A stretch of 64,000 bases of DNA from Tetradesmus obliquus (GCA_030272155.1 CP126197.1:4332001-4396000); one strand, 5' to 3'. Shown: positions 47,622 to 60,357, counted from the stretch's first letter. The notes: generated by a model from the sequence alone, not told the origin. Program-made: numbers and translations.

Positions 47622-49770
47622 CCATTGCCGTATGTGCCAGCGCCAAGCCGATCTACATTTTCGCAACCATACCACCGACAAATCCATCAAAAAAATGTCG
47701 TTGGATTTGCGCCTCGCTCGTTAGCTTGCTGGTAGTGCTACTATTAGCAGAGACGTGCTGGCAGCAGCAGACTCAGCATCAGCAGCATGGGCAGAGCTTG
47801 ACCAACACCCAGCTTTGGTTTTTCAAAAAGGAAACAACACATACATTTCCTCAGGGTCCAGATGCGGCTCTGTGGCCAGATGAGGCTCAGCAGGTGCGAC
47901 CTTTTTTGGCTTTGCCAGCAGAGTACCAGGCGCTCAGCAGCTGCAAGCAGCTAGGTACACACATGCGCTGAGCGAGCAGGCCAGCTTGGCTCCTCAACTC
48001 CAATGCCCCATTAACCCATACTACCTAGTAAAGAAGCTTATAACTGCAATTTGTTTCCAACATGCAGTACTATGCCAAGCTGGAAGGCATCCTGTCTCGC
48101 TACTTCCCAGCAGAGATGCCGCCAAAGCATGCACCACCCGCCCAGCTGAGCAACAAGCAGCGCTACCTCCGCACCCACCTCCCCCGCTTTGCGCACACGA
48201 TGCTGCGTGCACAGCCGCACATTAAGCCTGGCTCCAGTGTTGTGGCGCTAGGGGAGAAGGGCCATGTGCCGGCGCTGCTGCATGCGCTGTTTCAGCCAAG
48301 CCTGCTGAAGGTCACCACCATGGAGTACCCTGGTGAGCACAGCGAGAGCAATGAGCTATAAAAAGAGGATGCATTGTAGTATCACCAAGAAGTGCATTGC
48401 TGTCGCAGCTCTCCCTCAAGGTGCAGGTGTATGTTGTGGCAGTGGGACTGGCAACTAATGCATGTGACAGATGTCAGGTAGCAGCAGCAGCTGCGGTTGT
48501 GCAGTTGCAGAACTGTTAACAAGGCCTTGTGAAGGCTGTACTCTGCAGAAAAGCATGAATAGATTGCTTTGCAGCAGTTGACACCGCGCCACAGCTCCAG
48601 CCACTCACACGCAACTTGTCATGCCTTTTGGCACGCCAACCCTATGTGCCATGTGCCGCTGCTGCCCCATGTGCTGCAGGTGAACTGGTGCTCAATGACA
48701 CCCTCACCAACAGCAGAGTCAGCATACAGCAGCTGCAGCACAATGCCGAGATGGAGCCACTGGCATTCCAAACCGGCAGCATTGATGCTGTGTTCTTTTT
48801 GGAGGTGCTGGAGCACCTGCAGAAGGACCCATTCTTTGCAATCCTGGAGATGCATAGGGTGCTGAAGCCAAATGGTGAGCGTAGGGAACGCAGTTGCAGC
48901 AGCTGCAGGGCCAATTTGAGGTTGCTGCTGTAGCAGATGTTGCATCACGGCTTTAGCTTGCTGCTGGCAACTTGTGTACGTTATCAACCTTATCAAGATG
49001 TAGCAGCCAAACAACATAACTGCAGCAATTAGCAGTAAGAGCTGCTTTGTTGTGACCCAACAGCAACAGTAGAGATTGAGTAGAGCATACAGAAAGGGTC
49101 GTCTGTGTGTGATTCAACTGCAATCGCAGAGACCTGGGAGTACGGGGATGCTGCTGCTTGCAACTAATGGTCTAACATGCTGCATACTATGCAACTAAAC
49201 TAGTTTGACAATCGCGTGTCGCCCTGAAACCTGGACCCGCCTGCAGGCACTCTGTTCCTCAGCACACCAAACCTTGGGGGCTTCTCTGCACTCGCACGCC
49301 TGCACAATGGCTGGGGCCCCTACGCATACAGCAAATACCTTTCAAACGAAGATAGCACAGGCTCCATTACACACGTGAGGGAGTACACATGGCGGGAGCT
49401 TGAGCGATTCCTGGAAGTTGCTGGATTTGCACCAACCCTAGCATCCTTTAGCCCGTATCCAGGAGACAAGGAGTTCTGGGATTTTGCAGCGCAGCAACCG
49501 AAGCAGCAGTACCAGCAGCTGCTGGCAGCACTGCCGCAGCAGCATCAAACATTGGACAAGCTAGGCAGTACGGCGTTCCTGATTGCGAGGAAAGTACGCA
49601 AGCCGTACGAGAGGCGGCCGTGGCAGCTGTATGCATATGCGACGCAGTTTGAGTTTGCGGGGTATCCAGTGTGCCGGCACAAGCAGCATCAGCGGCTGTG
49701 CAAGCCAGTAGTTGGGGCTGAGGTGGGTAGTGAGGCGGGAGGCAGCAGTATCCGCAGTGTCAGGAACTAG
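47618..49770 (+). CDS. Membrane-anchored SAM-dependent methyltransferase
   Basis: The exons are 47618-47893, 48068-48332, 48680-48874 and 49247-49770, 419 residues, in frame to TAG. A single hydrophobic helix (ASLVSLLVVLLLA, about 32-46) after a short basic N-terminus predicts a type II membrane anchor. The rest is a class I methyltransferase: a degenerate motif I (VVALGEKG), AVFFLEVLEHLQKDPF, MHRVLKPNGTLFLSTPNLGG, then a REYTWRELERFLEVAGF helix typical of Methyltransf_11/23 enzymes. Substrate is unknown. A Golgi or ER lumenal target is suggested by topology only. The first donor was chosen at 47894 because it keeps frame into exon 2; reading on to 47955 would not. The stop of a uORF overlaps its start. 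Confidence 0.8.
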
Positions 49771-51400
49771 AAGACAATTGTTGCAACAGGCTGTCACACC
49801 AGCTGCTGCGGCAGGAGTAGCCCACGTGTGACATTTCCTCTTTGGAGTATGTTACTTGGTTGATTCGGTTTGATTGCATACATACCCATCGCATACATCA
49901 CTCCATCAGCAGCAGCAGCTAGTGCCGCAATTGGTAGGGACAGTGGAGCATAATCTGTTTTCGTAACAACAGATACATCCTGACCTTGCAAGTGTCAATT
50001 GAGCGCTCGCTCACTCAGTGTCATCATCATCATCATGTTACCATTGAAGCCATAGCAACGCTCACTCAGTGTGTTGTCCAGACCAGCTATGGCGCCTGGA
50101 AACATTGTTTAACAATATGGAAAACGTTGTTACACTGCTGCATGCCTTCCCATTAAGACCTGCCCCTGGCCTTGTTACACCGTGCCAGCATCCAGTGTAC
50201 AGCAGCTCGCAAGCCTGCATGTACTGCAAAAAAATGCGATCGTCACCAGCAGGCAAGGACCCACACATACATACTACGTATGTGCAGATAGTATCTGCAG
50301 ACGTGCACATACCACACGCACATGCAGATCAGACGAGTTGCCAGAAGCTCGGGTGACCAAGCATCAAGATCACCTCTGCATACAAGCAGCAATTGTGTGC
50401 ACGTCAGTGGCACCACATGCAGCAGCAAACAATTGCATGTGCTGTAATCACGGCATGCAGCTTGAGACTCCCTTTTATTGCTGCCCAACGCAGCACCTAC
50501 AAGGTGTCGAGCAAGCAAATGAATGCTTCCGCCAAGTCGTATGGCAGACCAGCAAGGAATATTGAAGTTATCAGACAGTGCTGGAGCTGCCTCACCCAAT
50601 GCAGGTCATGCAAAACCCAATTCACGGTCCCCTGCTACACACTGCATACTTCCCAAGCACGCTGGCTGCACAGATTTCTCACGTGTTCCTGCACGATGTT
50701 CCTGGACTCAGCAACTGTCATAGATCCGGCAATGAACTCCGCTGTACCTCCTCCTCTCACATATCGCTGCTGCTCCTGCTGTGCCAGCCACTCCGGGAGC
50801 CGCGTAACCAACGTCCGCACCGCCGCAGGTGCAGCTGCAAGAGCTCCGTCCCCAGCCCTGTACGCCCCTTTCCTCTGCAGAACTGTACTTCCCATTGCTG
50901 CTCCTGCTGTGCCACTGGCTGGCAGCAGCGCAACAGACGTCAGCACCGCCGCAGAGCAACTGGACCAGCCTCATCCCCAGCCCTATACTTCCTGGTCCTC
51001 TTCAAGCTTCACTTCCCATTACTGCTCCTGCTGCGTTAGCCAATCCGGCAGCAGCGCAACAGACGTCAGCACTGCCGCAGGTGCAACAGCAAGAGCTCCG
51101 TCTCCAGCCCTGTACTCCCCTTCCCTCTGCAAAACTGCACATTCCATTACTGCTCCTGCTGTGCCAGCCACTCCGGCAGCAGCGCAACCGACGTCAGCAC
51201 TGCCGCAGGTGCAACTGCACCAGCCTCAACCCCAGCCCTGTACTCCCCTTTCCTCTCCAAAACACACTTTCAATTACTGCCCCTGCTGCGCCAGCCACTC
51301 CGGCAGCAGCGCAACAGATGTCAGCACCGCCGCAGGAGCAACAGCAAGAGCTCCGTCCTCAGCCCTGTACTCCCCTTTCCTCTCCAATGCCCACTTTCCA
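49771..51400. other. Convergent 3' flanks of methyltransferase and HAD gene
   Basis: No independent gene was seen. The + strand is A/C-rich from about 50180, fitting a 1.2-kb HAD 3' UTR that contains the tandem last-exon array. Minus-strand TGTAA motifs at 50174-50178 and 50130-50134 are poly(A) candidates. The methyltransferase end is not placed. Confidence 0.4.
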
Positions 51401-51530
51401 TTACTGCTCCTGCTGTGCCAGCCATTCTGGCAGCAGCGCAACAGACGTCAGCACTGCCGCAGGTGCAACAGCCCCAGCCTCATCCCCAGCCCTGTACTTC
51501 CCGGTCCTCACTAGAATGCCCCTGCAGCCA
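50771..51530 (-). repeat. Six tandem copies of the HAD gene's terminal coding segment
   Basis: Units of about 124-128 nt start (+ strand) near 50771, 50898, 51022, 51151, 51278 and 51404. On the minus strand each reads the residues KYRAGDEAG..APAAVLTSVALLPEWLAQQEQ or a variant, and most keep TAA in place. The unit at 51404 is the one joined to the rest of the gene. The others lie beyond its stop. Confidence 0.9.
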
Positions 51531-51798
51531 GCATCCTGTGCACCCCCAACATCTCCTACCACATCATCACCCACCATAACCACCTGCTCAGGTTTTAGGC
51601 CCAGGGATTGCGCTGCCAAGTGGAAAACAGACGAGGCAGGCTTGCCGAGTACTACTGCTGAGGTGCCGGTGGCGTATTCAAGTGCGCTGGTGAAGGGTCC
51701 GACATCGAGTGAGAGCCCGTCTGGGGCCATGTAGTACCTGAGGGCAGGCAGGCAGTTCAGCAGGTTTGGTTGGCAGGCATGTGATCAGGTTCTGTTGG

Positions 51799-51846
<48 letters not shown>

Positions 51847-52477
51847 TGAGCATCAGGCAGGTAAGCAGGTTGGTAGGCAGGCACGCAGGCGGGCAGGTGA
51901 GTGAGCATGCAGGCATGCAGGCATGCAGGCATCAACACCAACACAACAACAGCCATGACCTGGAGAGTCACAAAATATAACAAGGTTTGTGAACGTACAC
52001 AGCATAAGCAGGGCGGCAGGCTCACCGTGACTTGCCCAGCGACAGCAGCTGCGGTGTCGGCTGCTGCATCATCAGGCGGAAGGCCCGGTTGAGCGTCTCA
52101 TAGCTCCTGCAGCAGCAACCAGTGACACACACTTGCGCAACCACTATTAGCAGCGCCCGGTTGTACTCTGTGACTAGCAACAGCGCACAGGCACACATGC
52201 TTGATACCAACACCGCTGAAGCTGCACAGCATGTCTGCTGCTGTGCAATGCAATCACTTGCCGCAGCGCTGATCCTCATTTGACGGGCAGCAATCCCAGA
52301 GCAGAACTATGTTGCGACCTGCTGCTTGCATATCCTACTCACCAGTCAGCGCCCATGTCGCCTATTACAACAGCAGCAGCGCCAGACTCCGCACCATCAG
52401 GCAGCAGCGGGCAGCCCTCAAAGTCCGGCAGCAGCGCAGGAGCCACAAACAGCGCCACAGGCCCTGCAGCACAGCAG

Positions 52478-52512
<35 letters not shown>

Positions 52513-53792
52513 CCATCCGTCCCAGTGTGGCAGCAACATGAGATCCACCAACAGCGCCACAGGGCCTACAGGGAATTAGTGATAGCTGCATTTGACGTTG
52601 CTGGCGCTTCAACAAAGCAACCAGCAGCAGCGTATACTCAGTGCTGGAGCCAGCCACGATGTGAAGTGTCAACACTGCCGCAGCTGCAGCGACTCCATCT
52701 CTCTGTTTGAAACGACCCTTACCCAGGTTGTGCTCCTTTATGTACATTGCTGCACACACTGCAGGGTTGAGGATGTCCTCTGCGCTGCAGGGGATGCCTG
52801 AGGCAGCCAGCCGCGCAGCTACGCCTGCAAGGAACGCACGAGCAGCGCATGACACATGACCACAGTCGCCGTGGGTCTGCTTAGTTGTGAGGAGTCGCAG
52901 AGTATGTAGAGCACGCGTGTGCTGTAGCAGCTGCATATTCAGTGGCATCGGCATTGCTGCAAACTGCTCAACAGCACCTAACCCTAGCCCCGACTGCAGC
53001 GCACGAGCAGCAAACCACACGCTCAGGGAGCTTGCGAGCATAACTTTAGTGCAGCGGTGTGTGTACCTGCGCGCTTGTCTGTGGTGGTGTTGGTCACAAA
53101 CTTGTATGGCACGCCTGCTGCCTTCAAGTGCTTGATGACATCAGCAGCCCCAGGGATGGCCTGCGCTCACATAAGAAGAAGACAGGACGCGTCTACAGTT
53201 TGTCAGAGGAAAATTATTGTTGCACAATAACCAGAAAATGGTGATTTGCAAGTACAACGTTTTGCGACACCGCTGAGTCTCCTGACAGGCTGCTAGGCCA
53301 GGTGAATTATGCACCACTGCACTACCTGCCGGCACACATTGCTTTAAGCACAGGAATCTGTTGGAGACTGTCAGACGCGACCAAATGCGTTTCGACGCTA
53401 TTGAACCGCACCTGGTTGCCGCACTTGTTGCCGCAGCACACCACACCTGCAGGTGTCAGGTGCCAGGTCACATGGTGCGGTGCTGAGCAACGGACATGCC
53501 ATCATGGCACCATGATGGTGTAGTGCACACCTGCTACAAAAGTGTGCTGCTGCTCAATCCCGTCCAATTGCTTGGTCAACAGTAAACTGACGGGACCAAG
53601 TGCTGCACTAGCAGTCAATTGGTGTTGCTTGTGCGCAGGGTGCAAGGCCGAGCCTGTAGAGCCTGTCCTGTGCAACCCACCATCTATGTCCAGCAACACT
53701 CCTGCCACCGGCTCAGAGTCATAGCTGCTGCTTGATGAAGCTGTAGAAGGTGCTAGCTGCTGGCTGTCGACTAATTGGGCGCGAAGACACAT
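51401..53792 (-). CDS. HAD-IIA phosphatase, HDHD2-like
   Basis: The exons are 53792-53681, 53446-53412, 53160-53067, 52824-52723, 52463-52343, 52106-52026 and 51737-51401, 293 residues, TAA. HAD motifs are LLDIDG (nucleophile and acid-base Asp, 35/37), FVTNTTT (about 70), VVLGKP (Lys 214) and VMVGDDVVGDVGGAQ (239/240). Order, length and the ALEYATG..VVLGKP region resemble animal HDHD2/LHPP. Animal HDHD2 as I recall it has a Ser in place of the second motif I Asp; here it is Asp, so phosphatase activity is likely. Exon 2 is only 35 nt and codes CCGNKCGNQ where the family has a conserved loop. Leader is short and Ser-rich. One acceptor has an upstream copy, and the last exon is tandemly repeated downstream. 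Confidence 0.92.
51797..51845 (+). repeat. GGCA tetranucleotide repeat
   Basis: About twelve perfect GGCA units in the last HAD intron, followed by related CAGGCATG units at about 51907-51940. Confidence 0.95.
52518..52565 (-). repeat. Copied acceptor plus exon start (HAD gene)
   Basis: Diverged copy of the acceptor and first ~45 nt of the exon starting at 52463 (GPVALFV versus GPVALLV). It is placed upstream, separated by a CTG (sense) tract at 52483-52510. Confidence 0.8.
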
Positions 53793-55203
53793 CCCCAGCC
53801 TGTGGGGGGCGTTAGGGTGCTGCTGCTTGATGCTCCCAGCACAGCAGGTGTAAGGATGGTGTTGTAGCAGCGATAGAACGACCATTGAATGAAGGAATAT
53901 CCCGGGATCTATTGCGGAAGCAGCTATCTACGCTGTACAGGCGAGACGTTCACAAAACGTGGCAATTGCATAGTTCGACATCACCGCAGTGGTACTTGAC
54001 TGCTAATCTTCACCCAACATGCAATTGTTTTTGTTACACAGCTGCGCACAGATAGTCCGGCACACCTATACACCCTCTCATTCACACCGACACCAACCCT
54101 GCTGAACAGTGACAAACTGTGTCACATGTGCTGCTGTCAGAACTGCGTGGTGTGAAAGCCCCTCAAGCCGAATCACGAGCCAAAAGTGCCTACAAGCAGC
54201 AACGACTACAGTGACAACCACCGGCAACAGCAGCACCAGTTGCACTGCAGGCCATGTGCTATCAATGATTTTGCAGACAGAACACCTGATCCAGGACTTT
54301 GCCTAGGGTAGACAAAGCGCTCCGAGTCACAATGAACAGCAACAAGGAACGCGTTGATTTCCAGTGTGCGAACAAACAGCAGCATGAACAGCTGCTGAGC
54401 AGGCACCAGCAGCTGTACCATCATGCTGTGATCATGCACAGCACAATCTGAGCAGGCCTCGCCTGCGCTACCCTGCTACCACACAGCACTGATTGCAAGC
54501 ACAAATCCAGCATTTCTCACACAAGGTGCAAGGATCTTGGCAGAATGGCATAACAAGCAGCAGCAACCACTGAAACCAGGTAACAACAGGTGTTGAACAG
54601 CCACCTGCCATTGTAGGCACCATGCTCACCCACATGCCAGCCTGCAACCTGCTGCTGCAGCCATCCGCAGCTGCAGCTGCTAGCTCCGCTGCTGCTGCCA
54701 GTCTAGCGCCATGCACATCCTGTGTAGTGGCACGCAAGCGCAGACGTGCAACCAACGCATCCGGACCTGAACCTAACTACTAGATAGTGGCTAGTGGCAC
54801 TAACTGCCCAGCCCGACCCAGCCATCCCAACATCAAGAGTACATGCAAGCCCAACCACCCCTTGCCACAACAACACCCCGCCCCAAGTAGCCCTGATTCC
54901 CTCAACACGCCTGCAGCAGCACAACCCCGGCTGCTGCGCCCATCAGCTACTGCGGCTGCCCGACATCAACCAGCAAACACAGCTCTGCCACCACGCCAAG
55001 CAGCAGCTGCTGCTGGGTGCGCTGCGAACTGCAGCAGCAGCAGCATCCCCCGCTGCAGCTCGCCCGCCGCCGCCTTCCGCTTACACTGCTGCAGCAGCAA
55101 CATCAACCCCCACTCCCCACCCTACCCGCCCCCAAGGCTGTCACAGCTACATACATGGCTGCGCTGGCCGTACACACCGCTGTATGCTGCCACAATGCTG
55201 CCG
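53793..55203. other. HAD upstream region and SmE 3' flank
   Basis: No coding exon was recognised on either strand. The + strand is A/C-rich over 54100-55200, the pattern of a minus-strand 3' UTR. Minus-strand TGTAA at 54034-54038 is a candidate poly(A) signal 1.17 kb past the SmE stop, leaving about 240 nt for the HAD promoter. Confidence 0.4.
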
Positions 55204-55963
55204 CTACTGCTGCTTCACTGTCTGCATCAGCGTGATGTTGTCTCCCTTGAGCAGGATGCGCCCCAGCGGCTTGCGCGTCTTGCGCTTCACAGACACCTCC
55301 TCGGCATCGTCCAGCACCAGGTTCATGTACTCATCAAAGCCGATGATGCGTCCCTCGATGCGCGAGTCGGGCTGCTCGTAGAGCCACACCAGGATGCGCT
55401 GCTTGCTTTGCAGGAACCTGAAGATCAGGTTGATCGGCTGCGGGGTGACAAAGAAGCAGGGGTGAAGAAGCGAGCAGCAGGGGTGAGGGAATGGAAGGTG
55501 GTAGGTGAGAGCTGGTCTGAAGAGGGTGCGGGAAGAGGTGTTGATGGGCACATGAGTGGCGGCAGGGAAGGCTGGGTGCAGGTGCAGGTGCAGCTGGCAG
55601 ACTGAACGCGCAGAATGCATGCAGCAAGCTGCAGAAGCCCGATGATTGCCAAAGACTACATGCTGCTTGAAACGCAGCAGTGAAGTCTGCAACATGCTGC
55701 TGCTTCTGCGCATTAAGCTAGCAGCAAGCATTGCAGCAGCACTGGCAGGTCGCAGCAGATGCTGCTTGAGCAAAGCTGCCAGGTTGCTGCTGCTGGTCTC
55801 TGGCAGACGGTTGCAGAGTGACACCCAACAAGCTTGAGCCAGCAGAGCAGGTGTGCTAATCATTGCATGTTGCTATTCAATGCTGTGATGCTCAGAGGGA
55901 GTCCCTGCTGCTACTGCTGCTGCAGCACACCTGGGTCATAATCTTCTGGACGCGGGTCGCCAT
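55204..55963 (-). CDS. SNRPE: Small nuclear ribonucleoprotein E (SmE)
   Basis: Two exons, 55963-55931 (33 nt, [11 protein letters not shown]) and 55437-55204, give 88 residues against about 92 in animals. The Sm1 motif ([34 protein letters not shown]) and Sm2 motif ([14 protein letters not shown]) are intact and in order. PINLIFRFL before Sm1 is characteristic of SmE. The protein is one of seven in the Sm ring on U1, U2, U4 and U5 snRNAs and works in nuclear pre-mRNA splicing. The basic leader of human SmE is shortened. It is divergent from the CSC1-like gene across 1.7 kb. No junction copies were seen. Confidence 0.97.
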
Positions 55964-57705
55964 CTTGACTACTTTTTCTTAAAACTAAAACGATATTAGA
56001 TGTTTAAAGGAGCGGCCGGGGCGTCCAGGCGTACGGATCGATGCAAAAGTGCAGGCAGCAGCAAGAGCAGCAGCAGCTTCGCTAGTGCAGGTATGTTCAA
56101 TCGTTGATTTTAGAGCAGATCAAAACAGTTCCTCATTCACACTTGGGATCAAGCCTGGGCAACGTCACAGCAGAGCCATGTCATCCTCACTGCTGGACCC
56201 TGTTTGACATATGACGGCTCTGCTGCTGCTCTTCATTGAAGAGCACTTGAAGTGCATCACTCCAAGTGGCTATAATGAGGGCAGCTGGTGGCAGTTTAGT
56301 CGTGTCTCAGCTGTCATCAGCACACCAAGCGTGCCACAGAGTATGACTGTGCATGCCGGTTGATCGGCTGTTGAACCTGTCGGCATCCCAGCAGTTACCC
56401 TTTACAACGCAGCCGCCTGTTGTTCGTGCTACTCAGTCTTCCAGGTGTCTGTCTGCCTTCAATAATGAAAGCCGTGCACGTAGTCAATATGGCGTAGCTG
56501 CTGGTGTGGCAGCGCATAACTTCTGCTAGCGGGAAGCAGACCCTGCAACGATGGGTGCTGCAATGGTAGCAGACTCCCATCCCAGTTACAGCTTCTCTGT
56601 TTCAGACACAGCCCTCTGCATTGTCATTGTTGTGCTCCTGGACAGCAGGCGCTCCAGAGACCAGAAGGCCTGTCTGAAAACAGGGCTGGGACATCATCGC
56701 AGGGCGGATTGCATGTACCAGCGAAGGCTTGGATCAGCTCCCGTCATTGTGTTGAGCTGCAATTTATGCATCCGTCTGCAGGCTGAAATCGAGCTGTGGC
56801 TGCTCCTGCAGCTTCTTGCCCGCATGCTGCAGCTGCTGCGATTTGCAAGCAGCTCTGCCAGAGCACGTAGCCAAGTCAACACTGGTGCCGCCAGTCACTC
56901 AGTTTGGCTGTGTGAGACTGTTGATTAAGTAAACATGCATTCAGCATGTCTGCTCGTGCACGAGCAGAAGTGTCATCATGACAGCTTGAGGGCCCAGGCA
57001 GGCAGCAAGATGTACTGCTCACACGGCTGCTCTCTGCCTCCGAGCAGCGGCAAAATTGCAAGTTTAGACTACAGAATATTGACAAACCAGCCTTTTGTCC
57101 TTCGACGCCTTGGTTCGCTCTTCGTCGGCAGCAGGCGTGACTCAACCCTGACTGGGGCTGCAGGGGCTGTGCCCATCCCGTGTTTCGGGTGCAGCTGGGG
57201 CAGGTTTCCCGGCCGTTGGGTGCGCTTGTTGATTCTGTGGCTGCATGTTGCAGTGTCGAGGTGCCAGGAGACCATCACCGTGACACGGCAGCTCTGCTGG
57301 CCAGCCTGGCTTTTTCGGGTTGCCCGCATACGTGCAAGCGTGCCTCGCCTTTTGATACGCTATAACTTGTAAGGGAGTCAGACACAACCAGGAGATAGCT
57401 TGGTGCTCTGGTCGTGTGCAACCACACTGTCGAGTCCACAACAAGGCCGTTCACGCTCCCTTTCTGTACGCCTCAGCGGTAAGTCTCAGCACTAGTTCAT
57501 CTAACGTACTGTAAGAAGAAGAATGCGTGCTGTGTTAACCGCAGATAAGGTGTCAAAGTCTTGCCATGTCTGCTGCTACCAGAGATGCTGCTGCTGCTCC
57601 TCACCCCCGACCAGGACTGCTGACGACGAGCAGCCTTCCGTCTTTCTTTCCTTCTTTGATTGCAGCTGCGCAACAGCCAAAGCTAGGGAGGCTTGACCAG
57701 CAGCC
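55964..57705. promoter_or_regulatory. Divergent upstream region SmE / CSC1-like
   Basis: 1.74 kb without a supportable coding exon. A pyrimidine-rich TTCTTTGATTGCAG (ends about 57665) just before the CSC1 start resembles an acceptor, so a 5' UTR intron is possible. Sequence near 55975-56000 is A/T-rich next to the SmE start. Confidence 0.4.
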
Positions 57706-60357
57706 ATGGCAGTGACGGGCGTGTCGCTTGCCACAGCACTGGGCATCAACGGTGGAGTGTGCTGCGCTTTCCTCATCATCTTCAGCATTCTGAGGATCAA
57801 GCCCTTCACGCGCAAGTTCTATGCGCCAAAGAGGTGAGCTTGCGCATGCTCCATGCATGCATGCGTGGCCCATCACGCTCTGTGTATGCATGCTTGCTTG
57901 TGTGCAAGTCGCAACAGCAACCGCCGCGCAGCAGCAGCAAATACAACAGCCACCTCCAGCAGCTGCTGCTTGCGCAGTTGATGCGCAACATGACTGATGC
58001 AGGCAAGGACATTGACCCTAACATCTTTCACACTATTCATACTGCACGGTCAACCATCTCTGTCATCACAGGTTTGACCCTGATGTCAGGCCCAAGCCCA
58101 AGAAGCTTCCAAATGGGCTGTTCTCGTGGATCGCGCCCACACTATTCTATGATGAGGGCGAGATGCTGCGGACTGCAGGCATGGACGTGGTGGTCATGGT
58201 GCGCCTGCTGTCATACGGTGAGCAGTGAGTGATGGCCACATCTGCATGTCTGCATGTCTGTGTTGTTGCGTGCAGTTCTGTACAGCATGTGGCTATTGTG
58301 GGTGTCATGAGGGCTTGCAGGACACGGAAGTTATGGTATGTATTATGCCGTTGGTTTGCCCAGTATGCTGACATTTGGAAGCAATGGATGGCAGAAGCAT
58401 TTGCTTGTGTTGCACTTGCCATCACTCAGGTGCCTCTGTTTGTCCTGCAAGAGGGGCAGTGCATCTCCTGCAAGCATACTATGCCCAAAACAGCAGCAGA
58501 GTGCGTTAGTGTCTTGCATGAATATTTATTCATGCGCATTGTGTGATATCTCATATGCATCGTGTTTAATACATCTCTTTCCGCATGTTGCAAGCATCGT
58601 GCAAAAATCAATTGGCTGTAAGACTGTGCTGTCATGCTGTTGGGCAGCTGGCATGCTGGATGCACACACAGCAGCATCTGCAGTGCCCTGACTGCCTTGC
58701 GTGTGTGCTGTTCTGTTGCCTGACTGCGCCCTGCAGGCTGGGTGCTGTTTGCGTTCTGCACCTTCTGGTGCTGTGCGCTGCTGATGCCCATCAACGGCAC
58801 TGCAGGCTTCCTGGTAAGCAGGATGAGTCAGCAGCAGCAGCAGCAGCAGCAGCGGCCAGCGCTATTATCACATATCTGGGGCCGACTTAATCAATTGCAA
58901 CAGGAGCGCAACCTGGGCAGCATGCAGCAGCCAGGGACCCCCACAGCGCATCAATCAATCTTGCACACTCTGTCATTGTTGTCGCCAGCTCCTGCAAGCA
59001 TGTTGTGGAAGTGGGGTCAAGTTAGCCGGTCATCCCCTGAACACTGTCCTGCAGGCGCGCCCGCAGAATTTTAGCAATCCTGCTCCTACACACATGGTCA
59101 CTTCTCAGTCCGTTCCTTGCATTTGCACTTCTTGCACACTATCCTGCAGGCCAGGCTGCCGCCCACCCCTGCCACAAGCGACCTGGACTTGCTCAGCACC
59201 AGCAATGTGCCGCAGGGCAGCCCCCGCATGTGGGCACACCTCATCTCCGCATATGTGGTGTCACTGGTGGCCCTGGGGGTGAGAGCGCACAGGCAGAATG
59301 TAAACCAAAACATTGTCAAATCATACGAACAGCAGCTGTGGGATGTGGTGCAGCTGCGCAGATGTAAGCATGTGTGTGGTAGTGTGGGTCGACTGAGGCC
59401 ACAGCGCTGCAGCAGCAGTTGCCAGCCGGTCCCTGGCTGTGTGCAGAAGGACTGTGGCAGATGTTGGCTGCTGGTAGGCTCCCTTGCCGCGCTCTTGCTC
59501 AGTAGCACAGCTGCATGGTTGCACCCGCCGTTTTCATGCGTGCTACCTGCAGCCAGTGTGCTTGCACTTGTCCTTTTAAGTCAGTGCGTTGAACCGCCGT
59601 GGAGCGCATGTCCCTGCATCCTACCTTCTCATCTGGTTGGTGCCAGGACCCATATGTAACTTTCCTCTCTCATTGCTTGCGCTCTGTTGTTTTGCAGCTG
59701 CTGGTGGGCTTCTCCAACGATGTGAGCCGCCTGCGTGCGCGCTTCATGTCTACGCTGCCGCGTGGTGGCACCAGCCACAGCGTGCTCATCACAGACATCC
59801 CCTGCGTGGATGGCCTGGGCGCAAAGGAGCCCTCCAAGAGCGGTGCAGCAACAGAGCCAGCCGGCTACAAGGAGGAGAGGCTGGTGAGGGAGGCTGTGTT
59901 CTGTTGGGGTACTGCTTTCATTGCGTGTGGTGTTGGCTGTGGTGCGCTGGGTGCAAAGGAGCCCTCCAAGAGTGGAGCAGCAACGGAGCCAGCCGGCTAC
60001 AAGGAGGAGCGGCTGGTGAGGGAGCGTCATTTAAATCTTTATATCGGTATGTTAGTCATGGTATATGGGATGACATACCAACTTAAATCAAAAAACTTGC
60101 AAGGCTGACCTGCTGTGCAGTGACCTCAAGCTGATGCTCTGATTGACAGGCAGAAAGGCGGCCAGTCAGACGGCCGAAAACCTGATGGGGTTTTTGGCCG
60201 CCTGACTGTCCGTCTTTCTGCCTGTCAATCAGAGCATCAGCTTCGGGTCACTGTACAGCAAGTCCGCCTTGCAAGTTTGCAGACTTTTTCCAGATTAGTG
60301 TCCGCCCATTTTTGGCGGGGAGTGGCACCTCGGCCAGCATGCTGACCGGGCAGCTTC

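Noticed and set aside
50393-51514. 373-codon + strand reading frame with repeated residues
   Set aside because: It reads antisense through the tandem copies of the HAD last exon; its apparent protein repeat is the DNA array.
51797-51945. CRISPR-like regular repeat
   Set aside because: Simple GGCA and CAGGCATG microsatellite without spacers.
54787-55605. 272-codon + strand reading frame
   Set aside because: Antisense to the SmE second exon and its flank; Pro/Ser/Gln-rich with no recognisable domain.
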